Source: Trichostrongylus colubriformis (Eukaryota > Nematoda > Chromadorea > Rhabditida > Trichostrongylidae). From it: 64,000 bases of DNA. The stretch covers positions 41,538,259 to 41,602,258 of the forward strand of contig OZ022260.1 in NCBI GenBank assembly GCA_963978905.1, written 5' to 3'. Below are positions 24,037-35,638 of the stretch, in pieces. A program made the position numbers and the translations under genes. The notes under the pieces were generated by a model. It was not told the DNA's origin and searched no databases. It saw only the letters and a list, made by a program, of their open reading frames with translations. Every line of letters begins with the position of its first letter. Position 1 is the stretch's first letter.

Positions 24037-24728
24037 TTATGTACGGGCCAGATACCGTAATCCGATTTTTAAACCACACTCGGGGTTGAGATGAGACTCT
24101 GAGCAGCTGGAACGCGGCACATAGGTGCATCTCTTGAGATGTTGGATTTCGATGGACTAGCAGAGTGGTCAACAACTTCTCTAACAGAACGCTCCTGAAG
24201 TTTCCTCACAGTTCTTTGTTTTCCTACTTGGATTTTAGCCGCCTACCTACAGAGGAACGTGGCTCTGAATAACAGACGCATGTACGATTGTAATCGTGCT
24301 ATCGTCGAAAAGTGAGATCAACCGTCGGTGACCGATGGAAGGCGTAGGCGCACAATCGCCCGCAGCCACGGCAGAGAACTCTCCATAATGAGAGCCCTTC
24401 CAAACTTCTTCATGATAGTCTTCTTCTGAGGACAAAGAAGGGACTTGCGAACTGGATGAAGTGACGACGTGCACGCTTCATTAATGTGCAACTGTCACGA
24501 AAAAGACCCTGCTCTTCTTCCACGCCTCTCGCGAGTCTTGCAAGCATATTGAAACCCTGCTCCTTTCGCATATTCAGCAAAATCTTTGTGTGGCATCTTT
24601 ATTTTAGGCTTACATTTTTGTGTAATCTACGCGGCTTACACTCATGGTTTTTTCATAATCCCTTTTTTATATGAGAGTCCATTTCGAAAGTACGGCACTG
24701 GCATATTAGCAGTATATGTAGAAGCAGC

Positions 24729-25115
24729 ACGTTGCTTTCAACACGAAATTCCTAAAGTAAACATGCCTCTTAATATGGTTTAATACTACTGTCTTATGGG
24801 ATGAAATCTGCTGTGAAGAACAAAAAACTGCGAGAGGTCAGTTCGAACTCTTAATATGCGTATATTCAGGAGAGAAAATGATGGCCGGAATGGTTTGTCG
24901 AAGATTTCGTGCGGTAGAAAAAAATCCCAATGCGTGTGTACTGAAAACTCTGCTCATGTTCCACGAGTGTCTCAAGCTTGCTTTCTGTACTCCCAAATGG
25001 ATCGCCGAGTTTCCAAGATGTTTCGGGTGCTGTTCTGACCTAGTAGCCTGAAGAGTGAAGCTGTTCAGCATCGGGTGGAGGTCGATTGGTCGAATTTCTG
25101 CTTCGCGGCCGCACC
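24729..25115. repeat. dispersed repeat P, copy 2
   Basis: Nearly identical to 16,086-16,470, starting GTTGCTTTCAACACGAAATT. It follows repeat R copy 1 directly, so P, Q, R and P lie end to end from 16,086 to 25,115. Confidence 0.88.
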
Positions 25116-26113
25116 CGCGGTGCCGTCATTACGAGTCGTTTGGAACTCCGCTCAAGATGCACTGAGCTGGTATCGTAAAGGACTTTCGAAGATTACGACC
25201 TATTTTTAGCAATATGTTGTGAACTAGAATTCCCTATGACTGCAATATGAGCTCTCCATCGTCCTTAGAAGCTAATAAAGGCATAGCTATCACTGCTTCT
25301 ATTGTACACGAGGTTGTTGTTGATTGTTGTGTGATCTTGATAGGTTCGTCAACTGTTAATGCTCCTGGAGAAACTTCTATGTATCACATATGGCAGAATG
25401 AGAGAGAGCAATAACATTCAGACGGGCTGATCCAGTTTCATATCGCCCACCTGCAAAGGAGAATATAAGAAATAGAAGAACCGTGAGCCTGCCAGCAGCT
25501 AATTGTAAGACTGGAGGCTTGGTCCTGTAGCTATTGACGTCTCCTGCGCCCTATTGTAGGCGTGGAACACGGTAGTTGCTTCGGGACCCAACTATACCAC
25601 GACCTTAGCTCGCATGCATCACTTCACATTTCTGTTCATGTGAAATACATCCGATATAAGAGTGCGAAGCAGAAGGAGTCAAAACGATGCGCGCCGCGCA
25701 ATTCTATGCTTTGGCTCTGTACCGCGCCCAATGACGATCTACGAGGTGCGGTGTCGCGACGCCGCATCCTTTGTCCTTAACAAAAGAGCTTTGAGGATCT
25801 TTTGGCCACACTCATCCCCCCCCCCCCTCCTTCCCTCAGTGCGCTCAGGGTAAAATAGAAATTTTCCCAATGCTCCTCCACACCTGACGATCAAGATGCT
25901 GTCCGCCATTAGCGCTTATAAAATGTGCGTTTCAGCCGGCTAGATGTGGGGGAATTTTACATGTTTGTAATTTTTTCCCTTCTAACATCTATCCTTTATA
26001 ACAATCAGATCGTACTTTTGAAACTCAGTTTTATTGTTTACATTCATTCATAACTACATATTAAAGGATCGCCCACAGAATTAGGTTCTTCTGTTATCTA
26101 CATGTTTACGTTA
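25116..26113. other. no recognisable gene; C-run
   Basis: No coding motif was found. A C-run sits at about 25,817-25,827. Frames are short and overlap on both strands. Confidence 0.35.
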
Positions 26114-26115
26114 TA

Positions 26116-27001
26116 TTAGGTTGTAAGGAAAGTTCTGGCCGGTTTTTCGCGTTCACAAGATAAATTCAAATATCAGAGCGCGTTAACATGAATCAGCTCA
26201 CATATTGTGCTCCTTAGATAGATAAAAAGTGCTCTCTCTAAATATATGCTTTTCTTGGAATGCCACAAGGTTTTCAATTTTATAAGAAAATTTTAAAGTA
26301 CTGCGAAAATGGAACCTTCATTGTATCAGTTCTTGTTTAATCTAGTCCCAGCAAAGGCAACCACAAATGTAAGTACTGCAAGGGTGGGGGTAAAGCATTG
26401 GATGGAACACTTAATCCCTGGTTTTAGAAGTGCAGAAATGAGAACGAGTTGCTTGGATTTTCAATTGATCAGATCGCTTTAACTGAAACGGCAGGAAGCG
26501 GTGAGCGTCCATACTTACAGGGAATACCCACAAGTATCGGCCCTCAACAAACAAACATTGTTGACCACTCAAGCAGCCTCGATTTGACAAAAACCCAAAA
26601 GAGAGGTGCCGCGCGACTCTTCGGAGCAGTCATATCCAAGCGCATTTTCCACAAATCGTCTTCCAGCAACTGAAGCAGTTGCAGGCTGAAGCTTACTCGC
26701 CCATCATATTCACCATGTCTAGCGCTAACTAAGCCCCATTTCCCAAATATCTGGACAGCACCTTCAGTAATATTGTGTATAGAAAGAATGGCGATTTGGA
26801 ATCGGTTATTTTGCAGTTCGCGCAATATAAACCATTAGCCCTTCATCAAATTGAGACATATGTATAGGTACGCATAATGTGGCCAAGAGTGTAGCGAATC
26901 GAATGGTGCTCATTCCGTGAGGAAAGATGCACTCTGAACCGGGTTATGATCTCCCGAAGTTGAAATTGCAAAAACCGGCCAAAACTTTCCTTACAACCTA
27001 A
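26116..27001. mobile_element. mariner-like element, 886 bp, non-autonomous
   Basis: Ends are inverted: TTAGGTTGTAAGGAAAGTTC on the left and the same motif reversed on the right (AACTTTCCTTACAACCTAA). Each is bordered by TA (26,114 and 27,002). This terminal sequence and TA target are typical of mariner elements, which are known in hookworms. No D,D34D transposase motif is visible in any frame, and the element is shorter than an autonomous mariner (about 1.3 kb), so it is read as an internally deleted or replaced copy. Confidence 0.85.
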
Positions 27002-27003
27002 TA

Positions 27004-27485
27004 TTTGCTTGCTAAGGGCTGATGCAAAGTTTCGCGCGCATATACAAGAAACCAGCTGAGGTAGAGCTTCCCAATGTGACGGCCGACCGGGGTAGAGCGT
27101 CCGAGTGGGTGTGGACGCGAGAGGGGTGAGGACCAAAGAGGCCACCGTCACACGGTCAAGAACGCAGAGCAAGTAGCAAATCAACATAAGGCGAAATTTG
27201 AACGGGGCTCCGGCCGTTGACACCTGTTCCAATGTTGTGGCGGGAGTTCGAGGGGGTTACTCTTCCTTTTTTTGATTTTTGCTTTGGAATGAAGGCGTTA
27301 CAGCTCTTCACACGAACCCCGTACTTGTTGAAAACAAGAATTCATACTCGAACATCAGCTACACTCGATCAAATCATCCCATAATCAACGGAAACTGCCG
27401 CCCTGTTCCTAATTTCGGCAATTGAGCATTATTCAATATCAACCGATAAGTGAAGGAGACTGGTAAATTCAGAGGATTGGTGGTA
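27004..27485. other. no recognisable gene
   Basis: The 128-codon minus frame starting at 27,232 runs into the mariner end and shows no motif, so it is not called. Confidence 0.35.
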
Positions 27486-27943
27486 AAGGCACACCACGCG
27501 ATAGTTAGATTAGTGGCTTACTTTCTTGGGGTAACTAGGTCCTTGGATGACTGCTCACGATGCGCCTTTGTTGCGGCTGCACGGTCCGCCCTCACGGTGT
27601 TGTGCCTGGTTGAACATATTCGAGCCACGCCCATCCATCCAAATCACACCTGGCCTTAAACGAACAAATTTCAAACGTGGCACTCACGTGGAGGAGGGCA
27701 CTTGCGATAAGAGAAGATAATTTGATGAAACAGCTATTTCGATAATGAAAGCAGCTTCCACACTGGATTGTTCGTTCAGGTGTGATTTGGCTGGATGGGC
27801 GTGGTTCGGCTGTGTTAAAGCAGGCACAACACCGCGAGGGTGCACCGTGCAACCGCAACAAAGTTTCAGCCGAGAAGTCATCCAAGGACCTACTTGCCCC
27901 AAGAAAGTAAACCACTAAACTGACTATCGCGTGGTGTGCCTTA
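27486..27943. repeat. foldback element, arms about 175 bp
   Basis: The left arm begins AAGGCACACCACGCGATAG near 27,486 and the right arm ends with its reverse near 27,942. The arms pair along most of 27,486-27,660 and 27,775-27,943 around a roughly 110-bp loop. A diverged relative lies at about 7,110-7,410. The target duplication is not clear, so no superfamily is assigned. Confidence 0.8.
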
Positions 27944-28697
27944 AACTGCATAGATAATCAATCGGTTTCCCACCCTACATCCCGCTACACCAACTCGTTC
28001 TGGAGCTGATCAAATAAAGTGCACAATGACGTTGAACCTGTGGACGAGTTCCAAGCTGGAGCAGCAGTTCCGTTCACGTGTGAAAGCATCCTGATGATCA
28101 AATGGAATCAGTGCCGTACGGGATCGATCAACGCTACCAGCCGATCGCACCCTTCCACATCGGAACCCAGGTGGCCTCTTATTCACGTATTGATCAATTC
28201 AGAATGTGTTTTGTAGGACCTGCCAAATGAGAAAAAGTGCATACGCCCCTACACAACCAAATGCTATCGCCTACGGAGCAGGTAGAAAAGGGACAGAGGT
28301 GTTCGTCCAGCCGTAGTTTCTTGCATTCTCGAGCTTTGGGTGAAATATACCCCGTCTCACAATCTTTTACTCATTATGACACTTCTTACTTTGTGACATG
28401 GAGGAGTTCATGTACTATGGAGGGGTGAAAACGCAGTTCTACCACATGCATCTCAATCAATTTTAAATGGATACTGTGGTCTATGAAAGAAGTCACAACT
28501 TATTATATCATCTAAGTCTGACTGTAATATGTATTTGAGTTCAAATATTTTTATTCTTATTTTTCGCCCTTTATAAGTGAAATACTGAGACCAACGACGT
28601 AGCTGATATCTTGAAAACAGTAATAAACAGAAATTCTTGCGAGACGAACCCAATCACGGGCGGCCTGCGCGATCCAAACTCGCCATCCACACGAGGC
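27944..28697. other. no recognisable gene
   Basis: Short frames only (up to 66 codons). Bases 28,020-28,215 read fairly smoothly on the plus strand but match nothing I know, and no splice context was found. Confidence 0.35.
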
Positions 28698-31600
28698 GGA
28701 GCCATGCCTACGGAGCATCAGTGCACTGCACTGAAGTCTAATAACGTAGCTTCCAAGGCACCGCCGCAGCGAATATCAGTTGACGAGTAGGGTGTAAATC
28801 CACCAACCATCAGTGGCCATGAGTAGAGTGGGATCAGCGCTCTAGGCGAGATGATGGTTGAGGGAGGGACATCTCTTTGGAAAAATCTCAACGAAGTGCT
28901 TGAACTTGGCCAGGTGCAGTGATCCGCATTTCGTGCTGCTGCAGATCAAGATTCAACTCAGATTTGGCATGGCTACGTAAACGAACAGGTGAAAAGAGCA
29001 AGTAACGTATCAATACCGATGACTGCGTAAAACTTGCGGATAGGCAAGCAGGCTACCAATCGATATGTATGTATCAAGTGTAAGCCGCGCCGTGCAGACG
29101 GCTCGGCATGCTTTTCTTATGACTCATTCAGGCGTTTCAGGGCGTAGCGACCCAGCTGAGCGAAGAGTCGAGGAGTCGATCGCGTGTTGGATCGGAGGCC
29201 GCTGCTCCGGTACCGTACACCATCCTAATGGGCGATGCCTTTGTTCTGCAAGAGAGCTTCGATCTCCGTAGGCGCCGTGCCCTCGATTTATTGTGTACTG
29301 CTAATGTGTCTTTATAATTATGTCAATCAATCGACTTCATGTTGTTTTTCTTTTGGTGCTTTATCGATAAACTTGATTATACCACTTTTGACCTACAGAA
29401 GCATGGATGGCACTTTCCGCTGCGCCGCGCAGCTGACTCAAGCTCTCTCCGGAAATTCGCCTAAACCCCGAAAGGGGGCACTCATGAACCACACCTGTTC
29501 CATTCTGTTCTCTAACTCGTATCCGTTGCAATTCATTGTCCGCACCTCTCCTCACTTCATCTCCTATGGAGAACAGTCCTAGATGAGCTTCTGTTTTTCT
29601 TTGGCATATGATTGTCAACGAAATTACAGCAAATGTGATCTGACTTCAGCAACGAAATGCCAATTCATTGTTGAACTAGAAATTGAGTACGATTGCTTAT
29701 TGAGCCAGTAGATATCGTGCTGTAACTCTTCGCATGAAATAGGATACCTGAAATTTCGATCGAAAAAAAGCTTATGCTGAGTCCTACCTGCTCATGGCAA
29801 CCTTCACTTCTCGTAGTTATGGCATAATCACAATTTGTCTGTCTTTATCGATAAGATTTAGGTTGTTTCTTGTCACAGAGTGAGGGTGTGTCACATAGCT
29901 GGCTCGTGACAATTGATTTTACTGATTGGTTTGTATTTCACTTGATTACTTCCCAAGGTGATGCGGTCCGCAGTCCCCATACGTGCAAGAGAAAACAACC
30001 GGAGCCATAGAAGATAAAGCCTGAAAACAGCGTTAAAATAACAAATTCAAAGCAGCGTCGTCCGTGACTCACTACTGCGGTGACCATAACATCATTTCTT
30101 TCAAACAACTACGGCTTCTGTGGTCATAATGTTATAGAGCATGGAAAAGGGAGTACGGCACCCGTCCGGATGAGCCGCAGTATCTTATCGCAGCACCACA
30201 CAAGCATGAACTAATGGACCGCGGTGATAACTACTTTAAGACGCAGAGGCTAAGTAAGCTCAAGTATGTTGTTGTGTTGATTTATGTAGCTAGTTGCCAT
30301 CCCACCTTTTGTAAGGCCGTAGTATCGCATATCGCAAAATGCATACCGAACGAGCATTCGTGTGCACAAACTTGTCAGTGGTGAACAGTGCATCCAGCCA
30401 GATTTCGAGAAAACTTATTACGATCGCTTTTGATTCAGAACTCCCTGCCTTATGATACCTCGTCTCGTGTCTAGGACGTTAGCAAACCGCTATCCACGCA
30501 AAAAGTTTGACTATTGTATTGACCGCGACTGCTTTATTCAAATAGAACAAAAAACGACATACCAGAAGCAGGAAGCACCAGGCGGATAGAGCTCTCATTG
30601 TTGCCGTCAATTTTAGAATGTCAAAAAATAAAGTGAGAATTCAAGAGCAGAAATTATTTATACGGCGCCTTTTATATGATTATCATGATTTGCCAGGATT
30701 GCTCATTGCGATTTCTCGGTTATCACCCGCTAATGTCTTTTGCGTTTTAAGATATAGTTAGTTATTCAAAAAGGTTCGATAATGGGAAGGGCTGCTCGTT
30801 CCAAAGTCTATTGCTGAAAATTGACTTGCAAATAGGGAATTCACAACGAACAACTTCTAATGGCTTCGTGCTCAAAAGTTTTCTATTACCGTCCATTAAC
30901 ACTCATCATTTTTGAATCGCTTCCCCATTCAATTCTGCCATTCTAAGCGATTATAGAATTTCTAGAGATTTTGACACCATTCTGTGCTGCGATGCACAAG
31001 CAAATCTTAAGAGTCCTTAGCCCTACAGTACAGCCTTACGCTCTCTGTATATATGACATAGGGTTCTTTAGCCACGTATCTAAATTTACATACCAACATA
31101 CGCAAAACCAGTCAGTAGAGGGTGGGAGACGATATGGAGTTCTTAAGAGTCCTTAGCCCTATAATACAGCCGCAAGCACTATGTATGCAGAGGGTGCCAA
31201 AAAAAGTAATTTTGCTCACACCCACCAAGTATACAAAACATAGGGAAATGAAAGAGGTGAAATTATTGGGGCAAAATATTCACGAAACGTTCCTTCAACA
31301 ACAGGAGCAAGCTGAGTCTCATTACTTTCACCTTCATCAAAATACGGAGTGTTCAGTGGGCGTAGTCGCACTTCAGGGTACCCACGGTATCAAGGTCCGC
31401 TTAGAACAGTGGAGCCAGGTTCCATGGTAGGTCTTTTATGGGAAGCTTCCTAAGGATCTTGCTGCTCTGACAACGCTGCTATGATCCGAAGTGTCAATCT
31501 TCATACTTAAACCCTCCGGAGGGTTTTCAGTTGTAATGGCCGTTTAGTTCTTACAAACGAAAGATGTTGGTGCTTGTGCTTGTTTGCTGCCGTACAGAAA

Positions 31601-33292
31601 ACGGCAGAAAACAGAAACAAGCACATTTAAAGAAATGCCCAGGTTTCAAGAAAGACGGACGTTTAGATTAATAGAAAGATGTTGGGAGCCTGGAAAAAAA
31701 CGGAATACTTGAGGGCACCAATCACTATGAATCCTCTCAGGTAGCCAGAGTGAACGGACCTCAGCAAGGTCGTGAGTGAGAGTGACGAAATCTTGGATTT
31801 TGCCGTGTTGAGGTGACACATCATGTTCACTCGGAACAAGCTCCCGATCGTGTTCGTGCAGAAGGCTGTTGCGGAGTTTAATGCAGAGTAAGGTCTGTTC
31901 TTTGATTCGGGGATAAAAATACCTCGTCAGAATTTGCTGAAGTTCGACTAAATCAGGGTTGAAAGTGGAGGAGAAAAAACTGCTTTTTGGCACCCATATA
32001 AGACGATAGGGCTCTTCTGAGCCACGTATCTCAATCTACATACCAAACCATCCAAAACCAGCCAGTAAAGGCTGGCAGACGATACCAAGAAGTAGTCAAT
32101 GTGAGTCATTTATCTCACATACGGGCCATGCTTCGAAAACATTCAGAAGTTGAAGCCGCGTTCTTTCTGCAAACTTTTGATGTCATATTCCCACCGCATT
32201 TGTGGTCATCCAACTGATCTGCTTCCATAAAGCTTCCAATACAACAGCCGCACTTTCAATCGTGTCTGAACTCTTGTCAGTAGCTCATTCGTGTTAATCC
32301 ACTTGCGTTTTGTAGCTTCGACGACAACGTTTTTGAGTTTCGTCCTTTCATGTGGTGTCCTGCTCGATACTTCATCGCGAAGTCAAGGTCCCAAACCTCT
32401 TCTGTTGTTTTCGTTAATGCCCATGTCTCACGTCCATACAATGGGCCAACTCAGTATTTCGCATCATAAACAAGTTAATAAGGATTTTGCTTCGCATATG
32501 AAAATTAAAATTCATTAAATTCAGTTCATTCTAGAATTAAGTTTAGAAGAGTAAGCAGTGAACGACGACCACCTGGTGCTGCTGGAGTCGGTAAAATGCC
32601 AGGGAATTGGTGATTATGAGGGGATAATGAGGAAGGGAGGGTAGGGTAAAGACCATAATGGTCAACTAAGCATTCGATCGGGATAGGTGAAACATTGAAG
32701 ATTACGTAGGTTCTATTTACAGTGGCATCGAAGAAAATATGAAGCTTACATTAATACAAAGAGTAGTAACACGGAATAAACTTTGATTCACAGATCACAC
32801 CCCACCGAAGGGATATGTTACAATCATCCGAAGATTCTAGAGTTAAATACCATCTTACTTTGCCATATCAGTTTACTTACCTTCAAATGTATTTCTTTCA
32901 CTATGCTCTGCAACACGCTCCATCATTTTCCATTTGCAGGCAACATATCTTGAGCATGTCTCTGGTGTGAGGTTCGCAGCCGGTCTACACGTGGTGGGCT
33001 AATGAGATCGATAGCGAGGGGTCGACTTAGGTCGACAGTGATTTAGCACGGGAATCGAGTCGAAACAATGTGATGATCATGAGAACCAAGAGTCACACAC
33101 TCAGTTGGCCACCACACAATGAAAATCCAGAAGTCCCATTTGTATAGACATGAACGCAGCCGTCGTGTAACGAATGCAGTTTGCCTTGGGGTGGGGAAAA
33201 GCGTGCGGTCACACTAGCCACACAGGTGTAAACGGAGCGATCAACGTGCTAAGACACTGTTCCTTCTAACGGCAGGAGCAAATGTCAACATT
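28698..33292. repeat. direct duplication Q, copy 2
   Basis: Second copy of 16,494-21,068. It contains composite arm D (about 29,610-31,100), the Tc1-type element at 31,188-31,995 and the internal region. Unlike copy 1 it continues directly into arm E at 33,293. The D-E pair is therefore the more complete version of the composite element, and copy 1 has lost its right arm. Confidence 0.92.
31188..31995. mobile_element. Tc1/mariner-type non-autonomous element, copy in Q2
   Basis: Left end CAGAGGGTGCCAAAAAAAGT and right end TTTTTGGCACCC. It sits at the same place as 18,971-19,791 in Q1, so insertion predates the duplication. The internal hairpin is also shared (near 31,565-31,622). Confidence 0.75.
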
Positions 33293-34127
33293 ACTAGGCA
33301 CTTTCTTCACGAAGGCTGAGCATTGGCGGAAATGGAATGCGATTGCTCTATCCGCAACCTCTTTTGCCTCTTAGGCAGAATCGTGTCTTCCTGACTCACA
33401 GTGGCTGCATCTTCGTATCGTCTCCCAGCCTCCGTTGGCTGGTTTTGTGTATGTTGGTATGTAGGTTTAGATGCGTGGCTCAAACCACTATTGTCATATA
33501 TAGTACATAGCGCCTAAGGTTGTACTACATATAAGGCTGAGGACTCTTAAAAACTTTCGTTTGTGTATCGCAGCACAGAATAGTTTTAGAAATTTTGAAA
33601 ATTCCATAATCGTTTTAAATGGCAGAATTGGCAATACAGAATAGGCGGTGCGATTCAAATATAATGTACGTTAATGGACGATAATAGAAAACTAATGAGC
33701 ACGAAGCCATTTGAAATTGTTTGTCAAATCCCTATTTGCAAGTCAATTTTCAGCAATAGACTTTCAAAACGAACAGCCCTTCCCATTATCGAACCATTTC
33801 GAATAACTAACTATATCTTGAAACGCAAAAGACATTAGCGGGTGATAACCGAAAAATTGCCATGAGCAATCCTGGCAAATCATGACAGTCATATAAAAGG
33901 CGCCATATAATTAATGTCTGTTCTTGCCTTCTCACTTTATTCTTTGACATTCTTGATGGCAAAATGAGAGCTCTATCTGCCTGGTACTTCCTCCTTCTAG
34001 TGTGTCGTTTTCTGTACTATTTGGATAAAGCAGTCGCGACCAATACAGTAGCCAAACTTTTCGCGTTGATGCGGTTCGCTAACGCTCTAGACACGAGACG
34101 AGGTACCGCCCGCAAGGCAGGGAGTTC
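33293..34127 (-). repeat. composite repeat family, arm E, inner part
   Basis: The reverse of arm A inner and middle parts (4,400-5,190), with landmarks such as CTCCCAGCCTCCGTTGGCTG near 33,430. It stops at TTCTTAA (34,131), where the TTAA-flanked element is inserted. Confidence 0.85.
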
Positions 34128-34325
34128 TTAAAGACACCAGGAGGGGTAATTTTGGCTTACGGTAGAACAGACGTAGTGTGGACGAGCTTGAGTGGCCGCC
34201 ATTACACAAACTCGCCAATTTGACGCCTTGGCATGGTGCCAAAAGAAGATGGTTCTAATATAGATTTGTTTTTTCCTTTTAGTTTTCACTTTGTTCTTTC
34301 TTATATTGTTTCTAGATGTACTTAC

Positions 34326-34547
34326 GGGTCAAATAAAGTCGGGGGGGGGGGGGGGAGAGGCAAAATTTTTACCCACGTCAAAGCTTCTTTCCCTTCCTAG
34401 GGTTAGGCTGAAGCTGATGAGACCTATGCTTTGACAGATGCTTTTTAATGTGGGAGGAGGGGATATCAATTTTAGCCTAAGCCTAGTAAGGGAAAGGAGT
34501 ATCGACGTCGACGCAAAGTTGCGTCTCCCCCCGACTTTATTTGACCC
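34326..34547. repeat. internal foldback of the TTAA element, unit 1, with G-run
   Basis: GGGTCAAATAAAGTC at 34,326 pairs with its reverse complement ending at 34,547. Pairing extends inward past a 15-base G-run (34,341-34,355) on one side and a C-run on the other. The sequence between also pairs around TTTCCCTT blocks. The same foldback recurs in unit 2 at 35,070-35,305. Confidence 0.8.
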
Positions 34548-35069
34548 TTCTGAGATTTTCAGGTATAGAAATGCACAATTGAGAAGATTTATAAGTAAAC
34601 AAGTAAAATATGTCACTAGAAAACAGTGAAGAGGAAATAATTCAAAAATAAGGTTACATCAGGCCGAAGACAAGCTTCAAAATGAACGAAGCGTGGCTCG
34701 GCCACGGAAGCTTGCAGTTCGGACGGAAGCGCGCCCGGGGCCAAATACCATCTCACGGCGCGTTTTTCAACGCTGGTTTCGTTACACATTGTATCTACCG
34801 AACCCATATGTTTGTTTTCAGACGCCATTGTTTTCGTAAACCTTATTCCGCCCTTGCCTCCCTCCCGGTGCCTACACCCACCAGGAGAGGGTAATTTTGG
34901 CTTACTGTAGAACAGACGTAGTGTGGACGAGTTTGAGTGGCCGCCATTGCACAAACTCGCCAATTTGACGCCTTGGCATGGTGCCAAAAAAGATGGTTCT
35001 ATTATAGATTTGTTTTTTCCTTTTAGTTTTTACTTTATTCTTTCTTATATTGTTTCTAGATGTACTTAC

Positions 35070-35305
35070 GGGTCAAATAAAGTCGGGGAGGGGGCGGGTG
35101 GGGAAACGCAAAATTTTCACCCACGTCAAAGCTTCTTTCCCTTCCTAGGGTAGGCTAAAGCAGATGAGACCTATGCTTTGACAGATGCTTTTTAATGTGG
35201 GAGGAGGGGGTATCAATTTTAGCCTAAGCCTAGTAAGGGAAAGGAGCTTCGACGTCGACGCAAAGTTGCGTCTCCCCCCCCCCCCCCCGCGACTTTATTT
35301 GACCC
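35070..35305. repeat. internal foldback of the TTAA element, unit 2
   Basis: Second copy of the GGGTCAAATAAAGTC foldback, ending with the reverse complement at 35,291-35,305. The C-run here is longer than in unit 1, so homopolymer length differs between the two units. Confidence 0.8.
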
Positions 35306-35638
35306 TTCTGAGATTTTCAGGTATGGAAATGCACAATTAAGAAGATCCATAAGTAAACAAGTAAAATATGTCACTAGAAAACAGTCTAAAGAAGAAATGA
35401 TTCAAAACTAATGTTACATCAGGCCGAAGACAAGCTTTAAAATGAACGAAGGGTGGCTCGGCCATGGAAGCTTGAAGTTCGGACGGAAGCGCGCCCTGGG
35501 GGCAAATTGCGCCCTATGGCGCGTTTTTCAACGCCGGTTTCGTTACACATTGTATCTACCGAACCCATATGTATGTTTTCAGACGCCATTGTTTTTGTAA
35601 ACGTTATTCCGCCCTTGCCCCCCTCCCGGTGCCTTTAA

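Larger units (their letters stand above)
21069..24717. repeat. direct duplication R, copy 1
   Basis: The 3.6-kb block is repeated at about 38,750-42,215 in the same orientation. It starts inside a truncated Tc1-type element, runs through a (TTTA)n-like tract (21,470-21,545), an AT-rich body, the spliced frame at 22,990-23,526, the foldback MITE at 23,802-24,036 (absent from copy 2), and a distal part also found in reverse at 7,640-7,930. Confidence 0.9.
34132..35634. mobile_element. TTAA-flanked dimeric element (piggyBac-type target)
   Basis: The insert is bordered by TTAA at 34,128 and 35,635. Its ends are inverted: AGACACCAGGAGGGG on the left, and on the right the reverse of AGGCACCGGGAGGG. 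It consists of two tandem units of about 742 and 761 bp (34,132-34,873 and 34,874-35,634), each repeating the same order of blocks. TTAA target use is the hallmark of piggyBac-type elements. No transposase is present, so it would be non-autonomous. The flanking arm E sequence is continuous in other family copies. Confidence 0.8.
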
